NCBI RefSeq assembly: GCF_011602365.1
Contig: NZ_JAAONZ010000012.1
Coordinates: forward strand, 103,789-167,788
Reading direction: 5' to 3'
DNA: 64,000 nucleotides
DNA from: Pseudomaricurvus hydrocarbonicus
Lineage (GTDB): Bacteria; Pseudomonadota; Gammaproteobacteria; Pseudomonadales; Cellvibrionaceae
Both the position numbers and the translations under genes were made by a program. Below are positions 35,527 to 45,242 of the stretch, in pieces (the first letter of the stretch is position 1; every line of letters starts with the position of its first letter). The notes beneath the pieces were generated by a model. The model made no database searches, was not told the origin of the DNA, and saw only the letters and a list, made by a program, of their open reading frames with translations.

Positions 35527-36669
35527 ATGAAATTTATCCACACGTCCGATTGGCACATCGGTCGCCAGTTTCACAATGTGTCATTACTGGAGGATCAGCG
35601 TCACGTGCTTGATCAGTTATTGGCCTATATGACTGAAGAGGCCGTCGATGCGCTGGTCATTGCCGGTGACATTTACGATCGCTCGATTCCACCGGCAGCG
35701 GCGGTTGAACTGCTGGACGATCTGCTCACGAGAATCTGTATGGAGATGCAGATACCGGTCATCCTGATTCCGGGTAACCACGACAGTGCCCAGCGATTGC
35801 GTTTTGGTTCCCGGCAACTGGGTCAGTCAGGCCTGCACATTCTGGGGGATCTGAACAAGGTGAAGGAGCCGGTGGTGATCCGCCATGCCGATGGCGACGT
35901 TGCTTTCTATGGCATGCCCTATAACGACCCCGAAACGGTACGCAATCTTTTTGACGAGCCGGTGTCCACCTACGACGAAGCGCACTCCTTCCTGGTGCAA
36001 CAGATCCTGTCCTGCACTTCCAGCGAAATGAGTAATGTGCTGGCGAGTCATTGCTTTATTGATGGGGCAGAGGAGTCGGAATCCGAGCGCCCCCTGTCGA
36101 TTGGAGGATCGGATCGGGTCAGTTATCAGCCTTGTGTTCCTTTCGATTATGTCGCTTTGGGTCATCTGCACAGCCCTCAATACAAGGGCAAAGAACACAT
36201 CCGCTATAGTGGTTCATTACTGAAGTACAGCTTTTCAGAGCAGCACCAAAATAAGGGCGTGACACTGGTAGACCTGAATCGTAACGGGTTGCAGTCGGTA
36301 ACACACTTGCCCTTGTCACCTTTACGAAATATGCGTGTGCTTGAGGGAGAGCTGACCACACTGCTTGAGCAGGGCAAGACGGACCCGCACAATGAAGATT
36401 ATCTGTTGGTTCGCTTGACCGATCGTCACGCGATTCTTGACCCGATGAGTAAATTGCGCGCGGTCTACCCCAATGTGCTGCAGTTGGAAAAGCCGGGCAT
36501 GTTGGCAACCGGTGAGCAACAGATGAGCCGTGACAAGCTCAAACGCAATGAATTGGATATGTTTTGCGATTTCTTTGTACAGGTTTCCGGGCAGGAATTA
36601 ACCGCAGACCAACTAGCGGCGATTCAGCAAACCATAGCGGAGATTCATCAGCAGGAGCAGAATTCATGA
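35527..36669 (+). CDS. sbcD: Exonuclease SbcCD subunit D (nuclease)
   Basis: 380 aa Mre11-type metallophosphoesterase, nuclease subunit of SbcCD, which removes DNA hairpins and protein-blocked ends. All phosphoesterase motifs are present: SDWHIGRQFH near residues 7-16, AGDIYDRSIPP near 46-56, GNHDS near 83-87, a SHCF segment near 175, and GHLHSPQ near 215-221, followed by the C-terminal capping domain. Its TGA stop overlaps the ATG of sbcC (bases 36666-36669), the usual coupled arrangement. It acts in the cytoplasm on DNA and is a housekeeping repair gene amid catabolic genes. Confidence 0.97.
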   Translation: MKFIHTSDWHIGRQFHNVSLLEDQRHVLDQLLAYMTEEAVDALVIAGDIYDRSIPPAAAVELLDDLLTRICMEMQIPVILIPGNHDSAQRLRFGSRQLGQSGLHILGDLNKVKEPVVIRHADGDVAFYGMPYNDPETVRNLFDEPVSTYDEAHSFLVQQILSCTSSEMSNVLASHCFIDGAEESESERPLSIGGSDRVSYQPCVPFDYVALGHLHSPQYKGKEHIRYSGSLLKYSFSEQHQNKGVTLVDLNRNGLQSVTHLPLSPLRNMRVLEGELTTLLEQGKTDPHNEDYLLVRLTDRHAILDPMSKLRAVYPNVLQLEKPGMLATGEQQMSRDKLKRNELDMFCDFFVQVSGQELTADQLAAIQQTIAEIHQQEQNS

Positions 36670-39600
36670 AGCCGTTAACGCTGACGCTGCAAGCCTTTGG
36701 TCCCTTTGCCGGTCGTGAAGTGATCGACTTCACCCGGCTGGGCAGCAATCCCCTGTTTTTGATCAATGGCCCCACAGGTGCCGGCAAAAGCTCCATTCTG
36801 GATGCCATTTGTTTCGCACTCTATGGTCAAACCACGGGAGCCGAGCGAGAAGCCGCCGAGATGCGTTGTGATCACGCGGAAACGTCGGTACTCACAGAAG
36901 TGTGTCTGGAATTTTCGCTGGGTGATAAATGTTACCGGATTCGTCGTGTACCACCTCAATTCAGAGCTAAAAAAAGTGGTGAGGGTACCACCAAACACAA
37001 TCCGGAAGCCCAGTTGTGGGAACTTGCCCCCAGCTCTGAAGACACGGAAGACGGTAGTAATGAAGGCCGTTTACTGGTGTCCAAAAATGTCACGGAGGCG
37101 ACAGATTACATCAAGGAAATAATGGGGCTGGATGTCGAACAGTTCCGTCAGGTCATGGTGTTGCCACAAGGTAAATTTCGTGAGCTGTTGATGGCCGACT
37201 CCAAAGAGCGAGAAAAGATTTTTGGGCAGTTATTCCAGACCAACATCTATCGGCGCATTGAGGATCGTCTGAAAGCGCAGGCAGCGGGTATCAGACAAGC
37301 GGTGGAAAATCATCGTAATGAAATCAAAGGCATTTTACAAACGGCCGAGGTCAGTAGTGAGCAGGACGTGGCGGCGGAAGCAAAGACGCTAAAACCGCTG
37401 TTGCTTAAGGCAACAGAAAATAAAGACGCCGCCGATCAAAAGTTGAAAGCCTCGATCGCCGAAAAAAATCAGGGGCTGGCACTGACAAAGCGTTTTAGTG
37501 AGTTGGCCGCCAAGTGTCGGGGATTGAGTGACATCGAGGCCATGGCCCCGGAGGTTGAACAAAAACAGAAGCTTCTACAGCGAGCGATGCTGGCCCAAAA
37601 AATTCATCATCATTTTGAGCTGCAGCTTGCGCAGACCGATCAGCTGCAACGGCTGCAGCAGCAGGTAACGCTGAGCAAAGCGCAATTAGTGCAAGCAAAC
37701 ACCGACTATACCTTGGCGGCGGAGGAATATTCCCGAGCAAAGTCAGCACTGGATGAGCTGGATGAATTGAAACAACAGCACAGTGACCTGCAGCGTTATC
37801 AAGGACAACTGACCCAGTTGTCAGAGGCAAACACCGTCCAGCAGAGCCGTCAGCGTGCCGTCGATGCCAGCCGCCGGCAATACGAAGCCAGACAGCAAGC
37901 GTATCAAGGTTTACAGCGGGAGCAGGAAACTGCTCAGCAAACAGCTCAGGCGTTAGCCCTGGAATTGGAAATTCTCCCAAGCCAGCAAGCGAAACTGGAA
38001 AGTTTGACTCATAAGTTCCAGTTGAGAAAACAGCTGGAGACATTAAGGCAAGCGGCGGCCGAGATATCGGTTCAGGTCCGGACTGCACAGACGGCCTTTG
38101 AGCAGCAAACGGTTGAATGTGAGCAGTTACAGTTAACCGCAACTAAAACCGAATACCTCTGGCACAGCGGACAGGCTGCTCTGCTGGCTAAAGGGTTGCA
38201 ACAGGGAGAACCGTGTCCGGTGTGTGGCAGTATTGAGCATCCTCATCCGGCCACCCAGTCTGGCGATAATGAGTTGGTCTCTAAACAGCAGGTCGATGCC
38301 ATACGTCAGCAGCAACAGCAGGCAACCCGGCGTTTGGAAGAATGTAAGGAGGCAGTCTCTCAAGCCAATAACCTTAAGGCTATGAACACCAGAGAAGGTA
38401 TGCAGTTGAAGGCCATGATTGCCGAATATGCGGATATCGCCGTAGAACAGATGGCCGAAGAGCTGGCTGCCATGGAAATTCAGGTGCAACAGTTGCTGGC
38501 GAGGCAGGTGGAACAACATCGACTCAATCGCCGGGTCACCGAGATCCAGCAGGAGCTGACGAATACTTTCGAGTCTTTGACAGAACTGGAAGCCACCGTC
38601 AAACAAGACAGTCATAGCTTGATGCAGGTGTCTGCACAGGTTGAGCAATTGCAGCAGCAGATCCCCGAATCGTATCGACAAGCGGGATTTTTGGCGCAGG
38701 CACTGAAACGCCTGGCTGAGAGCATTGAAAAGATTACCCGGGCGGCGACAGTCGCCGAGCAACGTCAATCCGAGCAAAAATCAATTGCCGATAAAGCGGA
38801 TTCCGCCCTGGTGGCTTTAACGAAACAGTGGGATGACGCGCAGGTGAAGACACAGCAGGTGCTTCAAACCTGGGAGTCTGCGCTGCAGGCCAGTGAATTC
38901 GCCGATGTGACTGCGTTTAAAGAAGCTTTACTGGAGGACGCCGCCCAACAGCAGTTGAAAACCGACATTGATCGCTATAACACGGAAACCAGCAATACCA
39001 GGGCCGTGATTGAACAGATGAAAACAGAACTGGCGGAGCAAAAAGCGCCGGACATGGAGTATCTGGAGGCGGCTGTAAATACCGCTGCTGCTCTGTTTGA
39101 GGAGGCCGATAAGACATGGCAAAAACTGGCGGAACGCAACAATCTGTTGAAATCTGTACAGGATAAACTGCAGAAAGCGCATGAGAAAAACGCCTTATTG
39201 GAAAAACAATATGCGGTTATGGGCACCTTGAGCGACGTCGCCAACGGCCAGACCGGAGACAAGATCAGCCTTAATCGTTTTGTCCTCAGTGTATTGCTCG
39301 ATGATGTATTGATTCAGGCATCCCAGCGCCTGCATCTCATGAGTAAAGGACGCTATTGCCTGGTGCGTAAAGAAGACCGGGCCAAGGGCAATAAAGCCTC
39401 AGGTCTGGAACTGGAAGTCGAAGACGGCAATACCGGCAAGACGCGGTCTGTGGCGACCTTATCCGGTGGTGAATCTTTTATGGCGGCACTGTCTTTAGCT
39501 TTGGGGTTGTCGGACGTGGTGCAATCCTATGCCGGCGGGATCAAACTGGACGCCCTGTTCATTGATGAGGGCTTTGGCAGTCTGGACAGCGAGTCGCTGG

Positions 39601-39752
39601 ATGCAGCCATCAGGGTACTCATTGATTTACAGCAAACGGGTCGGATGATTGGGGTGATTTCCCATGTCAGTGAACTGAAAGAGCAAATGGCCTTGCGTCT
39701 GGATGTAATGAGCGGTCAGTCGGGCAGTCATATTGCGATGAAAGTGGCGTAA
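36666..39752 (+). CDS. sbcC: Exonuclease SbcCD subunit C (SMC-like ATPase)
   Basis: 1028 aa Rad50/SMC-type ATPase partner of SbcD. The Walker A motif GPTGAGKSS is near residues 36-44, long Gln-rich coiled coils span about 180-500 and 540-820, and the zinc hook C-P-V-C is near 517-520. The ABC signature LSGGESFMAALSLALGLS is near 936-953 and Walker B LFIDEGFG near 965-972. The start MKPLTLTLQAFGPFAGRE is typical. It overlaps sbcD by four bases. ATP-dependent opening and closing of the coiled coils controls the nuclease. Confidence 0.97.
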   Translation: MKPLTLTLQAFGPFAGREVIDFTRLGSNPLFLINGPTGAGKSSILDAICFALYGQTTGAEREAAEMRCDHAETSVLTEVCLEFSLGDKCYRIRRVPPQFRAKKSGEGTTKHNPEAQLWELAPSSEDTEDGSNEGRLLVSKNVTEATDYIKEIMGLDVEQFRQVMVLPQGKFRELLMADSKEREKIFGQLFQTNIYRRIEDRLKAQAAGIRQAVENHRNEIKGILQTAEVSSEQDVAAEAKTLKPLLLKATENKDAADQKLKASIAEKNQGLALTKRFSELAAKCRGLSDIEAMAPEVEQKQKLLQRAMLAQKIHHHFELQLAQTDQLQRLQQQVTLSKAQLVQANTDYTLAAEEYSRAKSALDELDELKQQHSDLQRYQGQLTQLSEANTVQQSRQRAVDASRRQYEARQQAYQGLQREQETAQQTAQALALELEILPSQQAKLESLTHKFQLRKQLETLRQAAAEISVQVRTAQTAFEQQTVECEQLQLTATKTEYLWHSGQAALLAKGLQQGEPCPVCGSIEHPHPATQSGDNELVSKQQVDAIRQQQQQATRRLEECKEAVSQANNLKAMNTREGMQLKAMIAEYADIAVEQMAEELAAMEIQVQQLLARQVEQHRLNRRVTEIQQELTNTFESLTELEATVKQDSHSLMQVSAQVEQLQQQIPESYRQAGFLAQALKRLAESIEKITRAATVAEQRQSEQKSIADKADSALVALTKQWDDAQVKTQQVLQTWESALQASEFADVTAFKEALLEDAAQQQLKTDIDRYNTETSNTRAVIEQMKTELAEQKAPDMEYLEAAVNTAAALFEEADKTWQKLAERNNLLKSVQDKLQKAHEKNALLEKQYAVMGTLSDVANGQTGDKISLNRFVLSVLLDDVLIQASQRLHLMSKGRYCLVRKEDRAKGNKASGLELEVEDGNTGKTRSVATLSGGESFMAALSLALGLSDVVQSYAGGIKLDALFIDEGFGSLDSESLDAAIRVLIDLQQTGRMIGVISHVSELKEQMALRLDVMSGQSGSHIAMKVA

Positions 39753-39843
39753 GCTATGACTTGGAAGGTCGTGTTAACGCTGGCGTAATAAAGCAGATCA
39801 GAGACCGTGTGTAAGAAAGAGTACCGAAGAAGGAATGTGATTG

Positions 39844-39873
39844 AAAAAAAGCCCCACCAGTACTGGTGGGGCT
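39844..39873 (-). terminator. Rho-independent terminator of the leftward TonB receptor gene
   Basis: AGCCCCACCAG at 39850-39860 and CTGGTGGGGCT at 39863-39873 form an 11-base stem. On the minus strand the stem is followed by seven T (A-run 39844-39850). It lies 41 bases beyond the stop at 39915. It has no T-run for the plus strand. Confidence 0.88.
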
Positions 39874-39914
39874 AAAGTCAGTCGCATCACAATTTGCGAG
39901 ACTTAAGGTGTGAC

Positions 39915-42335
39915 CTAGAAGTTGTAACCAAAACGCAGACCGTAGGTCAGTGGTGCGCCGTACTGGGTCATGGCCAGGCCAATCGGAGAGGCCTGGGTGG
40001 ATGAGATGCGGCGTTCGTCTTCGAGGTTGCGAGCATAGGCGCTCAGGAACCAGTCACCGCTTTGGGGCTCGAAGGTGATGTCCAGATCGGTGGTGGTATA
40101 AGATTCGATTTTTTCGTGTTCAAGATTCCAGAAGCCACTCACCTGATCGTCTACCCAGCGGGAATTCAGGGCGATGATGAGATTGTAATCACTCACTGGA
40201 ATGGTTTGAGTCACTCCTAAGATCAGAGTCAGCTCGGGTGAGAAGACGGATTCATTTCCCGAACAATCGAAGTCCAACATCGGTGCGCCGTCTGCCGTTG
40301 TGCCTATGACAGTACTCGGGCAATTGATGTTGTCGCGGGGAGGGGCGGCTTGAAAGTGTAAATCATCATAACTGGCTTTCAGGTACTGGGCCTTGGCGGT
40401 GACCAAGGTGTTTTCTGCCGCCGCCCATTTCAGATCAATGTCGATGCCTTTGCTGGTTGCCGAACCGACGTTGTCAGTGAGATTTTCCAGCACACCATCT
40501 GAGATGGTGAAGTAGCTGATCTGCTGATCCTTGTAATCCCAGTAAAAGGCTTCGATGTTCAGTTGCAGAGCGCCATCGAGGAAACGGTTCTTAGAACCCA
40601 GAGTAATGGCATCCAGATATTCCGGATCGTAGGTGGGTGCTGCTGCGAGCTGGAAACCGCCGCTGCGATATCCGGTTTCGTAGCTCAGGTAGACCATTGA
40701 GTCTTCCATTAGATCCCATTCAAATGCCACCCGGTAGGTGGTTTTGCTTTTTTGGTAGCTGTCGTCGGTCGTGTTATTCACATGCAATACAGTCCCGACG
40801 CCAGTGGTCAACGGAATGACGGTGACACCACCACCAACGTCGACAAACGCGGCTGCCCAGCCGTTGTCTGTCAGGAAGGCATCAGCTTGAGCTACGTTGT
40901 CGAGAGTGGGATAAATGGGCAAATTGCCCGGCGTCGCACAACCTGCAGCAAAAGAATCCGGCGGTGTAATCAGGTCACCACCTGGGCCACCGCAGAAGGT
41001 AATGTAATTATCAATTTTCCCCTGCATGGTTTTTTTGTCGTCGGTATAACGTACACCGGTAACCAGTCGGGTGTTTTCGGTCAGGTGCCAGGTGGCTTGT
41101 CCAAAGGTCGCCCAAGACTCGGAATCCTGTTTAAACTCCTGCATTGGCAATACGAATTCCTGGTTAAAGGTGTTGTCGCCTTCAATGGTCTCGTCGATGT
41201 AATAGGCTCCGACAATGTATTCAAATGCACCTTCAGTTTCACCGGCAAAGCGAATTTCCAGGGATTTCTGTTCATCCGTTTCCTGGAACCAGCCGCTGTT
41301 GAAGCCTGGTACGCCGAATTTGGAGTCCTGTTCGACTTTGCGCCAGGCAGGAACGATGGTCAGGTCTCCGGCCTTGAAGGCGTAGGTGATCTCGGCATTG
41401 ATGCCTTTGTACTGATTGTCGACGTACCAGTCGTCCTGAATGTCCGTCAGGAAACCAAAACCAGGGGCGCCCAAAACGGTGTTGCGATAGGCATTCCCCG
41501 CCGCTGTGTTCATGCCCTCATCAATATCCAGACCGGAAGGAACCAGTGAGTAGTCACCCAGCCCGTTTTTAGAATACACACCAGTGTAGGTGGTGCCAGC
41601 ACCCACGCCACCCACGTCGGTGTAATCGGCGCCGATACGCACGGTCAGGTCGTCATTCACCTGAGAGAGGAACTGGGCGCGAATGCCGTAATTGTCGGTA
41701 TCCCCTGTACCGTCGTCGTTATAGCCGTCTCGCTTTTGTTTGTTAGCGGACAGGCGCAATGCGTTGTTGTCACCGATGGGGATGTTGACCGCTCCCTGCA
41801 CCTGAACACTGTCGATATTGCCTACCGTGGCGTTGAAAAAGCCGCTCTGTTCACCCAACACCGGTTTGGCGGGCAGTATGTTAACCGCACCACCGGTGGC
41901 GTTGCGGCCGTACAAAGTCCCTTGCGGGCCTTTGAGCACTTCAACTCGCTCAAGATCGTAAAACACGGAACTGGAGGCGCCCGAGGCGCGGCCAAGGAAC
42001 ACACCGTCGTAGCTCATGGCGATGGCGGGATCAATATACGCGCTGCTGGTGCGGTTACCGACGCCGCGCATATAAAGCGCAGAAGCACCGCCACCGCCAT
42101 TGGTGATTTGCAGAGCCGGTACGACTTTGCTCAGTTCATAGGCGTTGGTCACACCACTTTTCATTAACCCTTCACCGGTGACAGCATCAATGGCAATGGC
42201 AGCATCCTGCAGGGATTCCGCACGCCTTTGTGCGGTGACGACAACCTCTTCCAGTTCAACGGCAGCGTGTAGATCGACGCTGATCTGGGCAGTACTAATT
42301 GCGGCAATAGCTGCAGTTATTAACTTTCTGTTCAT
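39915..42335 (-). CDS. TonB-dependent outer-membrane receptor
   Basis: 806 aa outer-membrane receptor, the third in the window. The ATG at 42335 gives a short signal peptide MNRKLITAAIAAISTAQISVD with cleavage near LHAAVE. The plug begins LEEVVVTAQRRAESLQDAA, with LYMRGVGNRTSS and VEVLKGPQGTLYGRNATGGAVN near residues 90-150. The C-terminus is YGLRFGYNF, ending in Phe as expected. It diverges from the VOC/Rieske/FAD-monooxygenase operon at 42698, so both may respond to the same inducer. A hydrophobic or aromatic substrate is inferred from that link. Confidence 0.95.
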   Translation of the reverse strand: MNRKLITAAIAAISTAQISVDLHAAVELEEVVVTAQRRAESLQDAAIAIDAVTGEGLMKSGVTNAYELSKVVPALQITNGGGGASALYMRGVGNRTSSAYIDPAIAMSYDGVFLGRASGASSSVFYDLERVEVLKGPQGTLYGRNATGGAVNILPAKPVLGEQSGFFNATVGNIDSVQVQGAVNIPIGDNNALRLSANKQKRDGYNDDGTGDTDNYGIRAQFLSQVNDDLTVRIGADYTDVGGVGAGTTYTGVYSKNGLGDYSLVPSGLDIDEGMNTAAGNAYRNTVLGAPGFGFLTDIQDDWYVDNQYKGINAEITYAFKAGDLTIVPAWRKVEQDSKFGVPGFNSGWFQETDEQKSLEIRFAGETEGAFEYIVGAYYIDETIEGDNTFNQEFVLPMQEFKQDSESWATFGQATWHLTENTRLVTGVRYTDDKKTMQGKIDNYITFCGGPGGDLITPPDSFAAGCATPGNLPIYPTLDNVAQADAFLTDNGWAAAFVDVGGGVTVIPLTTGVGTVLHVNNTTDDSYQKSKTTYRVAFEWDLMEDSMVYLSYETGYRSGGFQLAAAPTYDPEYLDAITLGSKNRFLDGALQLNIEAFYWDYKDQQISYFTISDGVLENLTDNVGSATSKGIDIDLKWAAAENTLVTAKAQYLKASYDDLHFQAAPPRDNINCPSTVIGTTADGAPMLDFDCSGNESVFSPELTLILGVTQTIPVSDYNLIIALNSRWVDDQVSGFWNLEHEKIESYTTTDLDITFEPQSGDWFLSAYARNLEDERRISSTQASPIGLAMTQYGAPLTYGLRFGYNF

Positions 42336-42697
42336 TAGCTGAACCTCTCCATTCAATATTATTATGTCAAGCCTCTATGAATGCTGGCTGCAGAAAAGAC
42401 TATCAAGTCTTGTAAAGAGTCGATAATCGTTAGTGTGAATACAATGGATTTGATTGGCCGATAGTCTTCAACGCGGGAGTGTCAGAACAGCGCTAGGGCA
42501 TTATCTGTGAATATCGAAATGGACACCGTCGTTGGTTGAAGGTGTTATCAGCCCTGCCGATACCGAGCATCAGTACAATCGATTTGTATGCAGAGCTCAC
42601 CCACCTCTAGGATAGAACTATGGATACCGCTACCTGTTTGCACACGATAACAGATGGCCGTTCCCTTTGTTAAATAAGAAAAAGGTAGTGACTAACC
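42336..42697. promoter_or_regulatory. Divergent promoter region
   Basis: 362 bases between the leftward TonB receptor and the rightward ring-cleavage-type operon. It must carry both promoters. I see short imperfect dyads around 42400-42435 (AAGACTATC / GATAATCG) but none convincing. A LysR gene inside the operon at 46133 is a possible regulator. Confidence 0.4.
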
Positions 42698-43630
42698 ATG
42701 AAAATAATAGGTCCAGATTCTTTGGTGTTTGGCGTAGATGACGTGGCCAGTTGTAATCAGTATCTCACCGATTATGGCTTGATTCCGAAAGAGGTATCCG
42801 CTGAGGGCGGGCGTTTTGAAGCCCTTGATGGGACCAATATTGAAATTCGTCATAAAGAGGATACTTCTCTTCCCGCACCTCTGCCGACGGGCTCGACGCT
42901 GCGCAAAACCGTCTACGGTGTGGCGGACGAGGGAGTTCTGGAGCAAATCGCTGCGGAACTGGGCAAGGATCGCGAGGTAATTCGTCACGCCGATGGCTCC
43001 ATTGAGGCATTGGACGACATGGGGTTTGCACTGGGCTTTCAGGTGACGATTCGTCGCCCGCTCAGCCTGCCGGATGAAATTGTCAATGCGCCGGGTGCGA
43101 AGGCCAATCGTGGCATCAATGTGATTGGTGCTGATGAGGACGCTGACATCGTGCCGCGGACCCTCTCACACGTGGTGTACTTTGTTCCGGATCAGAAAAA
43201 GGCAGAAGCTTTTTATGTGGAGCGGTTGGGGTTCCGGGTCGCTGATCGTTTTACCAATCTGGGGCCTTTTTTACGCCCTCAAGGCACACTGGATCACCAC
43301 ACCCTGTTCCTGGTGCACACTCCACCGGAAATGCAGGGCGTGGAGCACTTTACCTTCCACCTTGGCAACCCCAGCGAGCTGTTGCAGGCGGGTAAGCGTT
43401 TTGTCGACAAGGGTTATGAGAGTTTCTGGGGACCTGGTCGACACGTCTACGGTTCCAATTGGTTCTGGTACTTCAACAGCCCTATGGGGGTGCATGTGGA
43501 ATACGATGCCGACATGGATCTGCACGATGACAGTTGGGAGCCCCGGGCGGTGGAGTCCTCGGCCGATGTGTCGCAAATTTTTAATTTCACTTTGGCCAAG
43601 AAGTGGATGCCCGGTGGTGATCCCCATTAA
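42698..43630 (+). CDS. Two-domain VOC protein, extradiol-dioxygenase-like
   Basis: 310 aa protein with two tandem vicinal-oxygen-chelate domains, the layout of type-I extradiol ring-cleavage dioxygenases (BphC/HsaC). The C-terminal domain keeps probable iron ligands: His in TLSHVVYFV near 158, His in LDHHTLFLVH near 205 and Glu in MGVHVEYDAD near 268. Tyr/His residues around HVYGSNWFWYF fit the active-site wall. This predicts ring cleavage of a catechol-type product with Fe(II) and O2. The following Rieske and FAD-monooxygenase genes could produce such a substrate, and the FAH-family gene at 49251 could use the product. An isomerase or other VOC role cannot be excluded. Confidence 0.82.
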   Translation: MKIIGPDSLVFGVDDVASCNQYLTDYGLIPKEVSAEGGRFEALDGTNIEIRHKEDTSLPAPLPTGSTLRKTVYGVADEGVLEQIAAELGKDREVIRHADGSIEALDDMGFALGFQVTIRRPLSLPDEIVNAPGAKANRGINVIGADEDADIVPRTLSHVVYFVPDQKKAEAFYVERLGFRVADRFTNLGPFLRPQGTLDHHTLFLVHTPPEMQGVEHFTFHLGNPSELLQAGKRFVDKGYESFWGPGRHVYGSNWFWYFNSPMGVHVEYDADMDLHDDSWEPRAVESSADVSQIFNFTLAKKWMPGGDPH

Positions 43631-43714
43631 GTCACTCCATTAAGCCTCTCTAAAAAATGCCGACAGGCGCTACCGAGCGTTTGTTGAGCCTGACGGAATA
43701 GTGGTGGAAGTTTG

Positions 43715-44077
43715 ATGGAGAAGATCTGGCTGTGTGGCTGGGCGGATATTGAGGATGGTGATTGTCGCGGTTTTGATCCTTTTGATGAGGGGCGCGACCG
43801 CTTGTTTGTGGTACGCCAGGGCAACCGGGCTTTTGCCTGGCGTAACGCCTGCCCTCACCGCGGCTACGAGGGCTCGACCATGGCCTGGCGCAAACACGCT
43901 TATCTCAACGCCGGGCGCAACCGCATTGTCTGCTCATCTCACGGCGCGCAGTTTGACATTGAAACCGGTGAGTGTCTTGCGGGCCCTTGCCCGGGGCAGG
44001 CACTGGAACCCGCCACAGTACACAGAGATGAATTCAGCCAGCTTTACTGGTTAACAAATCGAATGCAGGAGAAATAA
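43715..44077 (+). CDS. Small Rieske [2Fe-2S] ferredoxin-type protein
   Basis: 120 aa protein that is essentially one Rieske domain. The cluster ligands are Cys46 and His48 (CPHRG) and Cys73 and His76 (CSSHG). It is too short for an oxygenase catalytic domain, so it acts as a ferredoxin passing electrons to an oxygenase, possibly those at 8184 or 59379. The ATG at 43715 is preferred to a TTG at 43712. The FAD monooxygenase starts 1 base after its stop codon, so both are co-translated. Confidence 0.88.
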   Translation: MEKIWLCGWADIEDGDCRGFDPFDEGRDRLFVVRQGNRAFAWRNACPHRGYEGSTMAWRKHAYLNAGRNRIVCSSHGAQFDIETGECLAGPCPGQALEPATVHRDEFSQLYWLTNRMQEK

Positions 44078-44078
44078 T

Positions 44079-45206
44079 ATGTCCTTGCCGGCACAAAAAG
44101 TATTAATCATCGGCGGTGGCTTTTCCGGAATGTCTGCGGCTATCCAACTGCGAAAGCTGGGTGTGGATGTGGATGTGGTAGAAATTGACGAAAACTGGCG
44201 TACCGATGGCGCTGGCATCACGGTCAGCGGTCCCTCCCTTAGGGCCATTGAGGCGATTGGCCTGTTGCCTGAGTTTCGCGAGCAGGGTGCCATGATGGAT
44301 GGCATTGAGCAGTATACTTCCGACGGTACACTGTTTAGCCAAATCAAAACACCGAAAGTACCGGGCACCGAAATCTCTGGTGGCGGCGGTATCATGCGGC
44401 CAGTGCTGGCGAAAATTCTGGCGCAGGCCACCCGTGATTCTGGTGCCAATGTTAAACTGGGCGTCACTTTTAAAAACATTGAAGACTGCGGCAATGAGGT
44501 GTTGGTCGAGTTTACGGACGGCTCCAGTCAAGCTTACGATCTGGTGGTCGGTGCCGATGGTGTTTTTTCTTCTGTCAGAAAGGCTGTGTTTCCCGGCGCG
44601 CCGACCCCGCAATACTCCGGTCAAGGCGTGTGGCGTGCGGTGATACCGCGTTTCGGCGCAGAGCGGTCAATGATGTATTTTGGCAAGCAAGGCAAGGTGG
44701 GTTTCACCCCGGTCTCTGAAAATGAAATGTATCTCTATTACACGGAAAAACGCTCTGAAAAGAAACGTATTCCGGACGACGAATTACTGCCCCACCTGAA
44801 GGGACTGCTCGATGAATACACCGCACCGATTCTGGTAAAAATTCGCGAGTACCTGAACGAATCCAGCCAGATTCTGTATCGTCCACTGGAAGGAATGATG
44901 ATGCCCAGGCCCTGGTACAGCGGCCGGGTGCTGCTGATCGGTGATTGCGTTCATGCGACCACTCCGCATCTCGCGTCAGGTGCTGGCATGGGGCACGAAG
45001 ATGCGGTGGTGCTGGGGGAAGAGTTTGCCAAAGGTGGGGATTTGCACGATGTGCTGGAGCGTTACCAAAATCGTCGTTGGGAGCGCTGCCGCATGATTGT
45101 GGCCAACTCAGGAAGGTTGGGTGAAATTGAGATGACGGGCGGTTCGAAAGAAGAGCACTCGCAAATTATGGCATTGTCACTGGCAGCACTGTTGGCGCCA
45201 ATCTGA
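44079..45206 (+). CDS. FAD-dependent aromatic monooxygenase
   Basis: 375 aa group-A flavoprotein monooxygenase of the PHBH/salicylate hydroxylase fold. The FAD loop GGGFSGMSAAIQLRKLG is near residues 11-27, the DG motif VVGADGVFSSVR near 158-169, and the GD motif VLLIGDCVHATTPHLASGAGMGHEDA near 286-310. It should hydroxylate a phenolic or enol substrate using NAD(P)H and O2. It lies between a Rieske ferredoxin and an SDR, downstream of an extradiol-type VOC gene, so a catechol-forming step before ring cleavage is likely. Confidence 0.92.
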   Translation: MSLPAQKVLIIGGGFSGMSAAIQLRKLGVDVDVVEIDENWRTDGAGITVSGPSLRAIEAIGLLPEFREQGAMMDGIEQYTSDGTLFSQIKTPKVPGTEISGGGGIMRPVLAKILAQATRDSGANVKLGVTFKNIEDCGNEVLVEFTDGSSQAYDLVVGADGVFSSVRKAVFPGAPTPQYSGQGVWRAVIPRFGAERSMMYFGKQGKVGFTPVSENEMYLYYTEKRSEKKRIPDDELLPHLKGLLDEYTAPILVKIREYLNESSQILYRPLEGMMMPRPWYSGRVLLIGDCVHATTPHLASGAGMGHEDAVVLGEEFAKGGDLHDVLERYQNRRWERCRMIVANSGRLGEIEMTGGSKEEHSQIMALSLAALLAPI

Positions 45207-45242
45207 GGATGGGGTTGCAGAAACATAAGATGAGTGAGTCTA

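Noticed and set aside
37495..38777. Two long minus-strand open frames inside sbcC
   Set aside because: They lie opposite Gln/Glu-rich coiled-coil codons, have unnatural Leu/His/Pro-rich composition and no start signals; they are antisense shadows of sbcC.
40752..41549. 265-codon plus-strand open frame
   Set aside because: It is entirely antisense to the TonB receptor gene at 39915-42335, which has clear plug and barrel motifs.
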